This document shows, one piece after another, positions 7,831-16,822 of a stretch of 36,667 bases of DNA. The notes under the pieces were generated by a model. The model saw nothing but the letters and a program-made list of their open reading frames with translations, had not been told where the DNA came from and ran no database searches. This DNA is from Verrucomicrobiaceae bacterium (GTDB taxonomy: Bacteria > Verrucomicrobiota > Verrucomicrobiia > Verrucomicrobiales > Verrucomicrobiaceae). Made by a program: the position numbers and the translations under genes. The stretch is from NCBI GenBank assembly GCA_027484445.1, contig JAIXSY010000035.1, positions 1 to 36,667 on the forward strand. The letters run 5' to 3'. Every line of letters begins with the position of its first letter. The stretch's first letter is position 1.

Positions 7831-8930
7831 GCCTGCCTCATCTTTTCATAGGTGGACAGGGCCGAGCACGCGCCGCATTTGCCGCAGCCTGCCTTGATGT
7901 CGCTGGCCTGCATCCCGCCGCTGACCGTCATCCGCGACAAGGGTTGCAGAATCGAGGCCATGAAATCGGACGAAGGGGCAGGGTGGCTTTCCAGCGGTGT
8001 GCCCGAGATCGGGACGAAGGGCACGACAAAGGGATAGACTCCGATGGCCACCAGCCGTTCCGACATTTCGAGGATCGCTTCGGCGGTGTCTCCCAAGCCC
8101 GCGAGGATATAGGTCGACACCTGCCCACGCCCGAAAACCTTTACCGCCGCCTCGAAGCTGGAGAAGTATTTCTCCCGAGGCACCGTGGCCTTGCCCGGCA
8201 TGATGCGGGCGCGCACCTCGGGCGTCACGGCCTCCAGATGCATGCCGAGCGTGTCGACGCCCGCGTCGAACATGCGTTGGTGCCAGACGTCATCCTCTGG
8301 CGGCTCGCATTGCGCCTGGATCGGCAGATCGACCGTTGCCTTGATCGCCCGCGCGCTGTCGGCCAGAACGGAGGCCCCCCGGTCCGGCCCTTTGGGCGTG
8401 CCGGTGGTCAACACCATGTGCTTGATGCCGTCGAGTTCCACCGCCGCTTTAGCCACCTCGGCAAGTTGCGCGGGCGTCTTGTGGGCAATCGTGCGCCCGG
8501 CGGCAAGGCTTTGGCCGATGGCGCAGAACTGGCAAGTCTTCTTGCGAGACTCGTAGCGGATGCAGGTTTGCAGCACTGTCGTCGCCAGGACATCGCGGCC
8601 GTGCAGCACGGCGATCTTGGAATAGGGGATGCCGTCGGCGGTGCTCAAGTCGTAGAACCGCGGCCGGGCGGGAAAGTGGATGCGCCCCACTTCGGCCCCG
8701 TCGCGGAGCACGCGGGCCTCACCCTTGGTGCCGTCGGGCGCGTCGATCACGTAGGGGCTGTCGAAGGCGGGGGCTGTGTGCACCGGCACCATCACCGTCT
8801 GACCCGCCAGCGTCATCGCCTTGTGGTCGGAAGGGCCTGCCCCACCGCGGCGGCTTTCATGCCCGGCCGAAGGGTCCACCAGCCGCGCGCCGCGCGTCTG
8901 CAACTCGTTGATCAGGTCTGCATCAAGCAT
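7827..8930 (-). CDS. nitD: NitD: radical SAM protein, MSMEG_0568 family
   Basis: A 367-residue radical SAM protein. The likely iron-sulfur cysteines are C123, C133 and C136 in [14 protein letters not shown], a CX9CX2C spacing instead of the standard CX3CX2C. A TIM-barrel-like body follows, and extra cysteines near the C-terminus ([12 protein letters not shown]) could carry a second cluster. The start at 8930, not 9029, is supported by GAGGAG eight bases upstream and by an eight-base overlap with nitC; the longer reading is only nitC in another frame. It is the radical SAM member of the Nit1C set. The reaction is unknown. Confidence 0.87.
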   Translation of the reverse strand: MLDADLINELQTRGARLVDPSAGHESRRGGAGPSDHKAMTLAGQTVMVPVHTAPAFDSPYVIDAPDGTKGEARVLRDGAEVGRIHFPARPRFYDLSTADGIPYSKIAVLHGRDVLATTVLQTCIRYESRKKTCQFCAIGQSLAAGRTIAHKTPAQLAEVAKAAVELDGIKHMVLTTGTPKGPDRGASVLADSARAIKATVDLPIQAQCEPPEDDVWHQRMFDAGVDTLGMHLEAVTPEVRARIMPGKATVPREKYFSSFEAAVKVFGRGQVSTYILAGLGDTAEAILEMSERLVAIGVYPFVVPFVPISGTPLESHPAPSSDFMASILQPLSRMTVSGGMQASDIKAGCGKCGACSALSTYEKMRQA

Positions 8931-9894
8931 CGCTCGGCTCCTCGAGGTCCAACGGTTCGGTGGCCCAGTCCTGCCGGGGCAGGGCAGGGCGGGTGTCATG
9001 CAGCAGGCGCAGCAGTTCGGGTCGCGCATAGTGGCCCACGCTGTCCATCATCCGCTTGCGTTTGGTGATCAGCTTCATGTCCAGATCGGCGATCAGGATG
9101 CCTTCGCCGCTGGTCAGGGGTGGCACGGCGTGACGCCCCTCGGGCGTGATGATGCAGGTCATGCAGCCATCGCGCAGACCCTTTTGCAGCTTCGGATCCG
9201 GGTGGATGCTGGCGATCTGCTCTTCGGTCAGCCAGCCGGTGGCGTTGACGACAAAGCATCCGGCCTCCAGCGCATGATGGCGCATCGTGACCTCGATCTG
9301 TTCGCCAAAGATCGGGCCGACAAGGCTGCCGGGGAAGTGGGCGGCGTGAATCTCTTCATGCTGGGCCATCAGCGCATAGCGGGCCAGCGGGTTGTAATGC
9401 TCCCAGCAGGCCAGCGCGCCGACGCGGCCCACGGCGGTTTCGACCACTTTCAGCCCGGCGCCATCGCCTTGGCCCCAGATCATCCGCTCGTGATAGGTTG
9501 GTGTGATCTTGCGCCGTTTGAGCGCAAGCGTGCCGTCGGCATCAAAGATCAACTGCGTGTTGTACAGCGAGCCGTGATCGCGTTCGTTCACCCCCACCAC
9601 CAGCACGACGCCGCGCTTGCGGGCCGCCTCAGCCAGCGCGCGGGTCTCGGGCGAGGGGACGGTGACCGACTCCTCATAGAGCCGCAGATGTTCCGGCCCT
9701 TGCAGCACCGGGGGCAGGACAAAGCTGAAATAGGGGTAGAATGGCACGAAGGTTTCGGGAAAGACGATGCACTCCGCCCCTTTGTCCGCCGCCTCGGTGA
9801 CCGCGTTCAGCACCCGCTCCATCGTGCCCGCGCGAGAGGTCAGGTCGGGTGCGATCTGCACGGCGGCGGCGCGAACAACGGGTTTGGGGGGCAT
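8923..9894 (-). CDS. nitC: NitC: nitrilase, Nit1/Sll0784 family
   Basis: A 323-residue nitrilase. The catalytic triad is visible: E47 in [16 protein letters not shown]129 in [13 protein letters not shown] and C163 in [11 protein letters not shown]. These motifs match branch-1 nitrilases, which convert nitriles to acids and ammonia. This gene family defines the Nit1C cluster, which has been tied genetically to growth on cyanide as nitrogen source in Pseudomonas fluorescens. The start at 9894 ([16 protein letters not shown]) has GGAG at good distance and matches where the fold begins; the extra 20 codons to 9954 run through an intercistronic hairpin and are probably not translated. Confidence 0.93.
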   Translation of the reverse strand: MPPKPVVRAAAVQIAPDLTSRAGTMERVLNAVTEAADKGAECIVFPETFVPFYPYFSFVLPPVLQGPEHLRLYEESVTVPSPETRALAEAARKRGVVLVVGVNERDHGSLYNTQLIFDADGTLALKRRKITPTYHERMIWGQGDGAGLKVVETAVGRVGALACWEHYNPLARYALMAQHEEIHAAHFPGSLVGPIFGEQIEVTMRHHALEAGCFVVNATGWLTEEQIASIHPDPKLQKGLRDGCMTCIITPEGRHAVPPLTSGEGILIADLDMKLITKRKRMMDSVGHYARPELLRLLHDTRPALPRQDWATEPLDLEEPSDA

Positions 9895-9920
9895 GGTGTT
9901 CTCCGGCAGGGACAAGGATT

Positions 9921-9948
9921 GGCCCACCCCCCGGGCGGGGGGCAGGCC
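9921..9948 (-). other. GC hairpin between nitB and nitC
   Basis: Six C and six G bases (9927-9932 and 9937-9942) pair around GGGC, and after two mismatches four further pairs extend the stem. It sits in the 61-base gap between the nitB stop and the nitC start, the only real gap in the operon. There is no T-run. It is more likely an mRNA stabiliser or partial attenuator that sets nitB apart from nitCDEFGH than a terminator. Confidence 0.5.
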
Positions 9949-9955
9949 GGACATG

Positions 9956-10438
9956 TCAGACAGTCCAGGTGTCGATGATCACCGCATTGGCCTTTTTGTG
10001 CAGCAGGATGCAGTCCAGCACGTCCTGTGGCATGATCGTGGTGATCCCTGGGATCAGCGCCGGCTCGCCCGAACCGTAGAGTGCCTGAAGCGCAAAGCGG
10101 CAGGCATAGACCTTGCCACCCTCGACCATGAACCGTTCCAGGTTCTTGTTGAAGTTCTGGTGGCCGGGGAACGCCTCATCCCCGATCTTGGGAAAGCCGC
10201 GCTGCACGCCCAACAGAACACCGGGGCCATAGAGCAGGATCGACGTCTCATAGCCCTTTTTGTTCAGCCGGATCGCGTTAAGGATGTTCACCAGCCCGAT
10301 TGAGCCTTCAAAGGCCATGGTGTGAAAGGTCACAAGCGCCTTTTCGCCCGGCTCGGCCTTTACGTCTTCAAAAACCTTGGTCTCGTAGTCGACAAAATAG
10401 TCGCCGGGTTTGTGGGCGTCCTTGGTGACTTTGGGCAT
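9956..10438 (-). CDS. nitB: NitB: MSMEG_0572/Sll0783-family protein
   Basis: A 160-residue protein of the MSMEG_0572/Sll0783 family, first gene of the Nit1C operon. It has the feel of a DsrE-like alpha/beta fold: strand [36 protein letters not shown], and a central Cys in [14 protein letters not shown]. The family has been linked to nitrogen starvation in cyanobacteria, but its activity is not known. An AGGAGAGG ribosome site precedes the ATG at 10438. The promoter should lie in the 260-base divergent region shared with the MocR-type regulator. Confidence 0.87.
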   Translation of the reverse strand: MPKVTKDAHKPGDYFVDYETKVFEDVKAEPGEKALVTFHTMAFEGSIGLVNILNAIRLNKKGYETSILLYGPGVLLGVQRGFPKIGDEAFPGHQNFNKNLERFMVEGGKVYACRFALQALYGSGEPALIPGITTIMPQDVLDCILLHKKANAVIIDTWTV

Positions 10439-10698
10439 GGGCCTCTCCTGCTTGGGTGGGGTATGAGAACAAGGATGATGGCTCTGGCGATGCAGCCAAT
10501 ATTGGAATCAATAATCCATACAATTTAACCGGCAGTATCTACAGCCCGCTGAAATGATGGGCGGAATCCACGCGGAACTGATCGGGAATCTAGCGTTTTC
10601 CCTCGCTTATCTTGCGGTCTGGTGAGAATCGGCTTGCGCTTTCGGCGGCGCGGCGGGATGCATACATATGCAGTCAATTTCCACAGCCGGAGTTAGGA
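10439..10698. promoter_or_regulatory. Divergent control region of the nit operon and mocR-type gene
   Basis: This 260-base gap separates nitB from the divergent regulator. It contains the perfect palindrome CCAATATTGG at 10496-10505, on the nitB side, and the inverted repeat TGCATA-CA-TATGCA at 10659-10672, 27 bases before the regulator start. CATACA occurs near both ends (ATCCATACAATT and GCATACATATG). MocR-type regulators usually bind two spaced direct repeats in such a gap. I cannot fix the promoters or decide which repeat is the operator. Confidence 0.4.
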
Positions 10699-12072
10699 AT
10701 GACATCCTGGGTGCCCAGCTTCAGCACAAGCGGTAAGCCGCGCTATCTGGAAATCGCCGACGCTATCGAGCGCGATGCCGCCAGCGGCGTGTTGACGGCG
10801 GGCGCACAATTGCCCCCGCAGCGGCGGCTGGCCGATGTGTTGGGGCTGGATTTCACCACCGTCAGCCGCGCCTATACCGAGGCACAGTCGCGTGGTCTGG
10901 TCGAAAGCCATGTCGGGCGCGGCACCTTTGTGCGGGCACGACCGGGCACCACGGGGCCGGTCGCCGATCCACGCCGCGCGCGCGAACAGGATCTGGCGAT
11001 GAACCTGCCGCCGGAACCCGACGATCCGGCGCTTCTGGCGGCGATGCGTCAGGGGCTGGAAACGGTGGGTGCCAATCTGGTTGCGCTGTTGCGGTATCAA
11101 TCCACCGTCGGGTCGGAAATGGACCGCTCGGCCGCGCTGTCGTGGCTGTCGATGCGCGGGATGGTGCCCAACCTTGATCGCATTGCCGTAACGCCGGGGG
11201 CCCACGCCACAATGGTGGCCGTGCTGCAGACGCTGGCCGCCCCCGGCGACACGATCCTGTGCGAGGCGCTCACCTATCCCGGCATTAGGGCCATCGCCGC
11301 ACGAGCAGGGCTGGTGCTGGTCGGGTTGCCGGTGGATGCGGCTGGCCTCCTGCCCGATGCGCTTGCAGAGGCGATCCGGCGCCATAAACCCAAGGCACTT
11401 TACCTCAACCCCACACTGCACAACCCCACCACGCTGACGATCCCCGCCGCCCGCCGGATGGAGATCGCCGAAACGCTTCAACGGTATCGCCTGCCGTTGA
11501 TCGAGGATGATGCCTATGGCTTTGTGCAGCCCCACGCTCCGGCGCCCTTTGCGACGCTGGTGCCCGAGCTGACGTGGCACATCACCGGCCTTGCCAAGTG
11601 CATCGGCGCGGGCCTGCGTCTGGCCTTCACCATCGCGCCCGACAGCCGGGCGGCGTTTCAACTGGCCCAGACTCTGCGGGTGGCTAATGTGATGGCCTCG
11701 CCCCTGGCGATGGCGCTGGTGACGCGCTGGATCGAGGACGGCACGGCCGACCGCATCTGCCGCTTTATCCGCGCCGAAAGCGCCGCGCGCCAGGACATCG
11801 CCGCGCGGCTGTTGCAGGGGTTCGAGTTCACCTCAGACCGCCATGCCTTCAACCTGTGGCTCAAGGTGCCCGAAGGCATCGGCCGGGCCGAGGTCATGGG
11901 CCGGATGAACGGGCGTGGGATCGGTCTGATGCCATCTGACGCCTTTACTGTCTCCGGCCCGCCGGATGAGCACCTGCGCATCTGCCTCGGTGGTTCGATC
12001 ACGCGCGAGGGGCTTCGATCTGGCCTGTCCTTTCTGGGCAGCAGTCTGAACGGGGAAACCTGGATCGGTTAG
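10699..12072 (+). CDS. MocR-type regulator (GntR HTH fused to aminotransferase-like domain)
   Basis: A 457-residue MocR/PdxR-type protein. The N-terminal 75 residues form a GntR winged helix (YLEIADAIERD, LPPQRRLADVLGLDFTTVSR, HVGRGTFV). The rest is a fold-type I aminotransferase domain with NPTLHNPTT, the cofactor Asp in IEDDAYGF and a probable PLP lysine in HITGLAKCIGAGLRLAF. Such proteins sense PLP or an amino-group ligand. It is divergent from nitB, so it is the likely regulator of the Nit1C operon in place of the regulator found next to Pseudomonas nit genes. The start at 10699 has GGAG six bases upstream; the longer reading from 10612 lacks support. Confidence 0.88.
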   Translation: MTSWVPSFSTSGKPRYLEIADAIERDAASGVLTAGAQLPPQRRLADVLGLDFTTVSRAYTEAQSRGLVESHVGRGTFVRARPGTTGPVADPRRAREQDLAMNLPPEPDDPALLAAMRQGLETVGANLVALLRYQSTVGSEMDRSAALSWLSMRGMVPNLDRIAVTPGAHATMVAVLQTLAAPGDTILCEALTYPGIRAIAARAGLVLVGLPVDAAGLLPDALAEAIRRHKPKALYLNPTLHNPTTLTIPAARRMEIAETLQRYRLPLIEDDAYGFVQPHAPAPFATLVPELTWHITGLAKCIGAGLRLAFTIAPDSRAAFQLAQTLRVANVMASPLAMALVTRWIEDGTADRICRFIRAESAARQDIAARLLQGFEFTSDRHAFNLWLKVPEGIGRAEVMGRMNGRGIGLMPSDAFTVSGPPDEHLRICLGGSITREGLRSGLSFLGSSLNGETWIG

Positions 12073-12302
12073 GTCGGTGCCATCAGGATAAGTCCAACTT
12101 GCGCCGCCGCATTCCCCATTGAGTATGCCAAGCGACAAAGAAGAAGCGCCAATGGCGAGGCAAGGATATCTCGGCCCTGCGACATTGTGAAACGTCTGAA
12201 CATTCTGCTTTCAAGCGCGCTGATGAATTTCGGCAGGCAACCTTTGCCCGTTGGGACGGAACGGTGAGAGGTCAACAGGAATGGTTCCGACTCCTATTAG
12301 AG

Positions 12303-12677
12303 TCAGTCCTCGACGGGGCCGCCGCCCGTTTTCCAGTCACCGATGCCGCCCACATTATGGACGTTTGCAAAGCCCATCTCGCGTAGCGTCTTACCCGCCA
12401 ATGCGGCCTGCCCGCCAGCGCCACAGACAAGGTAAATCTCCGCATCCTTTTTCAGGGCGGGATTGTGATATTGCGTGGCGTCGTCGGCCGCAAATTCGAG
12501 GAAACCGCGCGGGACACGCTCAGCGCCTGCAATGGTACCAGTCTTTGCGACGGCTGCCGAATCGCGTACGTCAACGAACACAGCCCCACCCTTCGCGTGC
12601 CGAGCGATTGCGTCGACAAGCGAGACGCGGGGAACTTCGGCGTTGGCGGCTTCGAGATAGTCTTTGGCGGTCTTCAT
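12303..12677 (-). CDS. Single-domain rhodanese-like sulfurtransferase
   Basis: A 124-residue rhodanese domain. FVDVRD near residue 34 is the conserved first motif, and the catalytic Cys is C85 in IYLVCGAGGQAALAGKTL, followed by the end motif VHNVGGIGDW. Rhodaneses move sulfane sulfur to acceptors, including cyanide to give thiocyanate. The active loop CGAGGQ is not the classic CRKGVT loop, so the donor is uncertain. It is convergent with the MocR-type gene and next to the Nit1C cluster, which makes a cyanide-related role tempting but unproved. GAGGATC precedes the ATG. The 230 bases between 12073 and 12302 show no gene. Confidence 0.87.
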   Translation of the reverse strand: MKTAKDYLEAANAEVPRVSLVDAIARHAKGGAVFVDVRDSAAVAKTGTIAGAERVPRGFLEFAADDATQYHNPALKKDAEIYLVCGAGGQAALAGKTLREMGFANVHNVGGIGDWKTGGGPVED

Positions 12678-12836
12678 CGGGTGATCCTCGGATTATTCAG
12701 TTCTCTTCAATAGTAAGTTGCAAGGCGGTTGGCCATCAAGCGATCAAATCAGCAGCGCAGGTCTAGATCCACTGTCCCCCGTCGGCTTTCTCTCCAAATG
12801 CCTGCTCGCTCTGTTGTAGTGAACCGCCAAGTACCA

Positions 12837-13880
12837 TCAGGCCACCAAGCGATCGTCGCGGTACAGGCGCAAAGCCGAAGCCGGCAGGCGCAGTGACAGA
12901 CGGTCTCCTACGCTGGCGGTGGTGCCGGGCAGGCGGGCACGGAAGACATGGCCCGCGGCCTCGATGCTTGCGACCTGTTCCGCCCCCTCGAACCACAGCC
13001 GGGCGATCCGTCCGTCCAGCGCCATGCCCTCAGTGGTCCCGACATGTTCGGGCCGGAAGCCGAAGGTCAGCGAACCCGACCCGGGGGGCAGAGGGGATGA
13101 CAAGCCGGTTCCGGCAAGAACGACGAGGTCGCCCTCAACCGTGGCGGGCAGGAAGTTCATCGCCGGACTGCCAATAAACGTGCCGACATGTGCCGTTGCG
13201 GGGCGATCAAACAGCTCTTGCGGGCTGCCGGCCTGGATCACTTCGCCGTGGTTCATGACGACGACAGTATCAGCGAAGGTCAGTGCCTCATTCTGGTCGT
13301 GGGTCACGAGAACCATGGTAAGACCGAACTCGCGGTTGATTTCTTTCAGCGTCTTGCGCAGCTCGAATTTCATCTGCGGGTCGATCACAGTCAAAGGTTC
13401 ATCGAGCAGAACCGCCGAGACATCTTCGCGCACCAGACCCCGGCCAAGCGAGATCAGTTGCTTCTGGTCTGCCGTCAGCCTGTTCGCCCGGGCCGTCAGG
13501 TGCCGGGCGAGCCCCAGCCGTTCGGCGACCGCCGTGACGCGGGCCTTGATCCGGGCTGCAGGGACACCCCGGCACACCAGCGGGAAGGCCAGATTGTCGG
13601 CCACCGTCATCGACCGGTAGATTACTGGTACCTGGAACACCTGAGCGATGTTGCGGGCGCCGGTATCCTTGTCGGTCACGTCCTGGCCGTCGAACAGCAC
13701 CCGGCCCTCCGACGGTTTCAGAAGGCCCGAGATGATGTTCAGCATGGTGGACTTGCCGCAGCCCGAGGGGCCAAGCAGCGCGTATGTCCCCCCGTTCCGC
13801 CAAGTCATGTCGAGCGGCTTCAACGCATAGCTGCCGTTGCCATAGGCATGAGCAAGGTTGGCCAGGCGTATCTCTGCCAT
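12837..13880 (-). CDS. ABC transporter ATPase, GlpT-like
   Basis: A 347-residue MalK-class ATPase, last gene of the transport operon. Walker A is LLGPSGCGKSTM, the Q-loop region is QVFQVPVIYRSMTV, Walker B is VLLDEPLTVIDP, and the switch His lies in VLVTHDQNEAL. The signature LSGGQ is replaced by LTADQKQLISLGRGLV, which is characteristic of GlpT, one of two ATPases of rhizobial glycerol importers. A C-terminal TOBE-like domain follows from about residue 235. The start at 13880 is backed by AAAGGAGATC that lies over the stop of the preceding gene; the reading from 13979 is an artefact of the overlap. Confidence 0.87.
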   Translation of the reverse strand: MAEIRLANLAHAYGNGSYALKPLDMTWRNGGTYALLGPSGCGKSTMLNIISGLLKPSEGRVLFDGQDVTDKDTGARNIAQVFQVPVIYRSMTVADNLAFPLVCRGVPAARIKARVTAVAERLGLARHLTARANRLTADQKQLISLGRGLVREDVSAVLLDEPLTVIDPQMKFELRKTLKEINREFGLTMVLVTHDQNEALTFADTVVVMNHGEVIQAGSPQELFDRPATAHVGTFIGSPAMNFLPATVEGDLVVLAGTGLSSPLPPGSGSLTFGFRPEHVGTTEGMALDGRIARLWFEGAEQVASIEAAGHVFRARLPGTTASVGDRLSLRLPASALRLYRDDRLVA

Positions 13881-13881
13881 G

Positions 13882-14913
13882 TCAGATCTCCTTTCTTGCG
13901 CCGTCGGCCCCGAACACAAGGCCAGCACCCAGATCCAGCGACACGCCCAGTCGATCGCCGGGCGTGCGGGGGACCACACTTTTCTCCTGCATCACCAGAT
14001 GCTGGCCGGAAAGGCGCAGGTGGGTGATCGTCTCGGAACCTGTCACCTCGGTCAGAGTCACCTCAGCTTGGTGCGGCCCGCCAGGATGGATGTCGGCGGC
14101 ACGCAGACCCAGCGTGTAAGCGCCGGGGGGCAAGCGGAACGGATGCTGCCCGAGCGCGCCGAAATCGGCAACGCTTGTCTGGCGGAACGGGATCGGATTG
14201 ATCGGCGGATCGTTGATCACCTGCGCCGCCGTCAGGCTGGCCGGGGCGGCGAACACAGTACGCGGCTGGCCGGACTGAACGATACGTCCCTCTGCCATCA
14301 GAATAATCTGGTCGCCCATCTGCAGAGCCTCGCGTGGTTCGGTCGAGGCGTAGAGGACGGTGGTGCCGGTCTCGGTGGCCAGCAGTTCCACGAGGTCCTC
14401 GCGGAACGCCTCCCGCAGCTTGTAGTCGAGATTCACAAAGGGCTCGTCCAGCAAAAGGACGGGCGCCTTTTTGACCAGGGCGCGTGCAATCGCGACTCGT
14501 TGCTGTTGGCCGCCAGACAGCTCTGACGGGCGGCGGTCCATCATGGATGAAAGACCTACGCGGGTCAGCGCCGCATCGGCCTTCGCGGCGGCCTCGGGCT
14601 TGGCAACCCCGGCACGCACCAGCGGGAAGGCCACGTTATCGCGCACGTTCAGGTGGGGGTAGTTGATGAATTGTTGTGTCACCATGGCGACCGGGCGCTT
14701 CCAAGGCGGCAGACGCGTCCAGTCGGAACCGGCCAGTGCAATGCGCCCGCTGTCGGGGATCAACAACCCCGCAATCGCGCGCATGAGAGATGTCTTGCCA
14801 GCCCCGGTACGACCCAGGATCGTAGTCAACGTGCCCGGCTGAAAACTGGCCGTCAGGCCAGAAAGGTGCGGGACTTTGGCCTCTGTCAGCGAAAGGTCGG
14901 TGATCGTAAGCAT
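13882..14913 (-). CDS. ABC transporter ATPase, GlpS-like
   Basis: A 343-residue MalK-class ATPase. Walker A is ILGRTGAGKTSLMR, the Q-loop is VTQQFINYPHLNV, the signature is LSGGQQQRVAIARALV and Walker B is VLLLDEPFVNLDYKLRE. QQFINYP together with DYKLREAFREDL is typical of GlpS. Together with the degenerate GlpT-like partner this makes a hetero-ATPase importer with one orthodox and one altered signature. Its ATG shares one base with the stop of the permease gene (TGATG), so translation is coupled. A TOBE-like C-terminal region carries RAADIHPG. Confidence 0.88.
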   Translation of the reverse strand: MLTITDLSLTEAKVPHLSGLTASFQPGTLTTILGRTGAGKTSLMRAIAGLLIPDSGRIALAGSDWTRLPPWKRPVAMVTQQFINYPHLNVRDNVAFPLVRAGVAKPEAAAKADAALTRVGLSSMMDRRPSELSGGQQQRVAIARALVKKAPVLLLDEPFVNLDYKLREAFREDLVELLATETGTTVLYASTEPREALQMGDQIILMAEGRIVQSGQPRTVFAAPASLTAAQVINDPPINPIPFRQTSVADFGALGQHPFRLPPGAYTLGLRAADIHPGGPHQAEVTLTEVTGSETITHLRLSGQHLVMQEKSVVPRTPGDRLGVSLDLGAGLVFGADGARKEI

Positions 14914-15755
14914 CAGCGCACCGCTCCGGCAAGGCCGCCTTTCGACAAGAACCGCTCAACGACGAAGGCCAGAACGACCAGAGGCGCAATGGAAACCAGC
15001 GCCGCAGCGGACAGTGCCCACCACGGTGTGACCGAAGAGTTCAACGAGACGATCGCCACGGGCAGTAGCTGCGTTTGGGTGAAGGTCAGTGTGAAGGCAA
15101 AGAAGAAGTCGTTCCAGCCGAAGATCAGGCAGAACATCCCCGCCACCACCAGACCCGGCACGGCGTTGGGCAGAATCACCCGTCGAAAGGTGGTGACCGG
15201 ATCGCAACCATCCATCCAGGCCATCTCGTCCAGGCCGCGCGGGATGCCGTTGAAGAAATCGACCATGACCCAGACCGCGATGGGCATCAACAGGGCCACA
15301 TATACGAGGATTAGCCCCGGCAGGCTGTCCAGCAGCCCCAGCGTACGCAGCATCAGGAAAAATGGGATCGCCAGCACGATGGGCGGCATGATCCGCTGGC
15401 TGATGAAGAAAAACGTGATGTCGGAATTGCGCATCCACAGGAACTTGAAGCTGAACCGCGACAGGGCGTAGGCGGCGAGCGTTCCGAGCGTGATCGAGAT
15501 TGCACTGGCGGTCAATGTGACGATCAGCGAATTGGCGAAGGGCTGCATGACGTTGATGCCGCCCGCGCCGCCGAACAGCGACTGCCAGCCAACAATTGAA
15601 GGCTCGTACTGCACCCACGGGATCCAGGTGGCCCCCCCGGTCACGCCGTTCGCGGTCTTGAAGCTGGTGGTCAACGCCCAAAGGAAGGGAAAGATCACAA
15701 AGGCCGACCACAGCAGGATCGCGGTGTATTTAAGAGTCAGATAAAGCGTTCTCAT
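14913..15755 (-). CDS. ABC transporter permease, MalG/GlpQ-like
   Basis: A 280-residue inner-membrane permease with about six hydrophobic segments, the first at residues 8-26. The cytoplasmic EAA loop that docks on the ATPase is LDEMAWMDGCDPVTTFRRVI, near residue 180; the usual EAA-x-x-DG is altered to EMAWMDG but the Gly and position are kept. It belongs to the MalG-type half of carbohydrate importers. It overlaps the upstream permease by four bases (ATGA) and the downstream ATPase by one, so expression of the membrane parts is coordinated. Confidence 0.9.
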   Translation of the reverse strand: MRTLYLTLKYTAILLWSAFVIFPFLWALTTSFKTANGVTGGATWIPWVQYEPSIVGWQSLFGGAGGINVMQPFANSLIVTLTASAISITLGTLAAYALSRFSFKFLWMRNSDITFFFISQRIMPPIVLAIPFFLMLRTLGLLDSLPGLILVYVALLMPIAVWVMVDFFNGIPRGLDEMAWMDGCDPVTTFRRVILPNAVPGLVVAGMFCLIFGWNDFFFAFTLTFTQTQLLPVAIVSLNSSVTPWWALSAAALVSIAPLVVLAFVVERFLSKGGLAGAVR

Positions 15756-16618
15756 GCCTGATCCCTTACAAGTGCTCTGACCAAGAGTTTCGCGACAATC
15801 GTCAGCGTCACGATCATGATGATCAGATAAGTCAGCGACAACGCTGCCGAATAGCCGATCTGAAAGTCGCGCATTCCACGGATATAGATGTAATAGCTAG
15901 AGGTTTCTGTGGATGTTCCCGGCCCGCCGCTGGTCAGGACATAGACAGTCTCCATGATCTTCGACGCCTCGATCAGCCGGATCAGGATGGCGCCGACCGA
16001 GATCGCCCCCAGCATCGGAAAGGTCACAGACAAAAATGTGCGGATCGGTCCGGCACCGTCAATCTTGGCCGCGAGAAACGGCTCATTGGGCAAGGACAGC
16101 AGTCCTGCCAGCAGCAAAAGGAACATGAAGGGCGTCCACTGCCAGATCTCTACAATCATCACCGCGATGAACGACCAGGTGGACTGCGACAGCCACGGGA
16201 CTGCCCCAATGCCAATACCCTCAAGTATTGGGTTCAGCGGCCCGAGGCTTTCGTGAAAGATGGTACGCCAGAGTACGGACATCACGACGGGGGTGGTCAT
16301 CATCGGGATCAGGAACAGAACGCGGAACAGGCGCCGTGCAACGACTTCGCGCCAGACAAGCAGTGCCAGCGCGAATCCCAAGGTGTATTGCAGCAACACC
16401 GTGCCGACCGTGAGGCCGGTCAGGCGCAGCAGTGCTTCCCAATAGCGGGCATCTTCCCAGAGACGGCCGTAATTCTCGCCGCCGACCCAGTTTAGACCGG
16501 GGTTGTACACGTCCCACGAGGAAAAGCTGACGCGGATCGTGAAGAGGAGCGGAAACAGGATGATCGCCACCAGCACCAACAGGCCTGGAAGAAGAAATAG
16601 GTATTTCTGACGATACAT
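15752..16618 (-). CDS. ABC transporter permease, MalF/GlpP-like
   Basis: A 288-residue permease with hydrophobic segments at about residues 6-25, 65-90, 105-120, 140-165, 195-215 and 255-280. The EAA loop reads FLAAKIDGAGPIRTFLSVTFP, close to consensus. It is the MalF-type partner of the next gene. AAGGAGCAGGA before the ATG is a strong ribosome site. A 204-base gap with a stable hairpin separates it from the binding-protein gene, a common arrangement that lets binding protein be made in excess. Confidence 0.9.
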   Translation of the reverse strand: MYRQKYLFLLPGLLVLVAIILFPLLFTIRVSFSSWDVYNPGLNWVGGENYGRLWEDARYWEALLRLTGLTVGTVLLQYTLGFALALLVWREVVARRLFRVLFLIPMMTTPVVMSVLWRTIFHESLGPLNPILEGIGIGAVPWLSQSTWSFIAVMIVEIWQWTPFMFLLLLAGLLSLPNEPFLAAKIDGAGPIRTFLSVTFPMLGAISVGAILIRLIEASKIMETVYVLTSGGPGTSTETSSYYIYIRGMRDFQIGYSAALSLTYLIIMIVTLTIVAKLLVRALVRDQA

Positions 16619-16780
16619 GTTCCTGCTCCTTTTGCTGGAACGGGCCCGCCCACAAGTGCGTAGGCCAGAACCCTGAATCCGCGTAAAGCCTCTTATCCAA
16701 CCCTATCCCACTCGTCCGGGGTGTCGGCCAGTCGGGCAAGAGGGTAAAGGCCCGGTTGCGGGTTGGCGTGTCGGCACATC

Positions 16781-16807
16781 CCCCCGCCATCTTGCGGATG
16801 GCGAGGG
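16781..16807 (-). other. Intercistronic stem-loop after the binding-protein gene
   Basis: CGCCATC and GATGGCG (16785-16791 and 16797-16803) form a perfect seven-pair stem around TTGCG; after one mismatch three more C-G pairs extend it. It begins 16 bases past the stop of the binding-protein gene and there is no T-run after it. By position it resembles the hairpins that protect binding-protein mRNA and reduce read-through into permease genes. Confidence 0.55.
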
Positions 16808-16822
16808 TACCGACTGTCCGCC

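Noticed and set aside
7278..9068. 596-codon plus-strand open frame
   Set aside because: It lies opposite nitC, nitD and nitE, has Pro/Arg/Gly-rich low-complexity translation and no domain. High GC leaves the antisense frame open.
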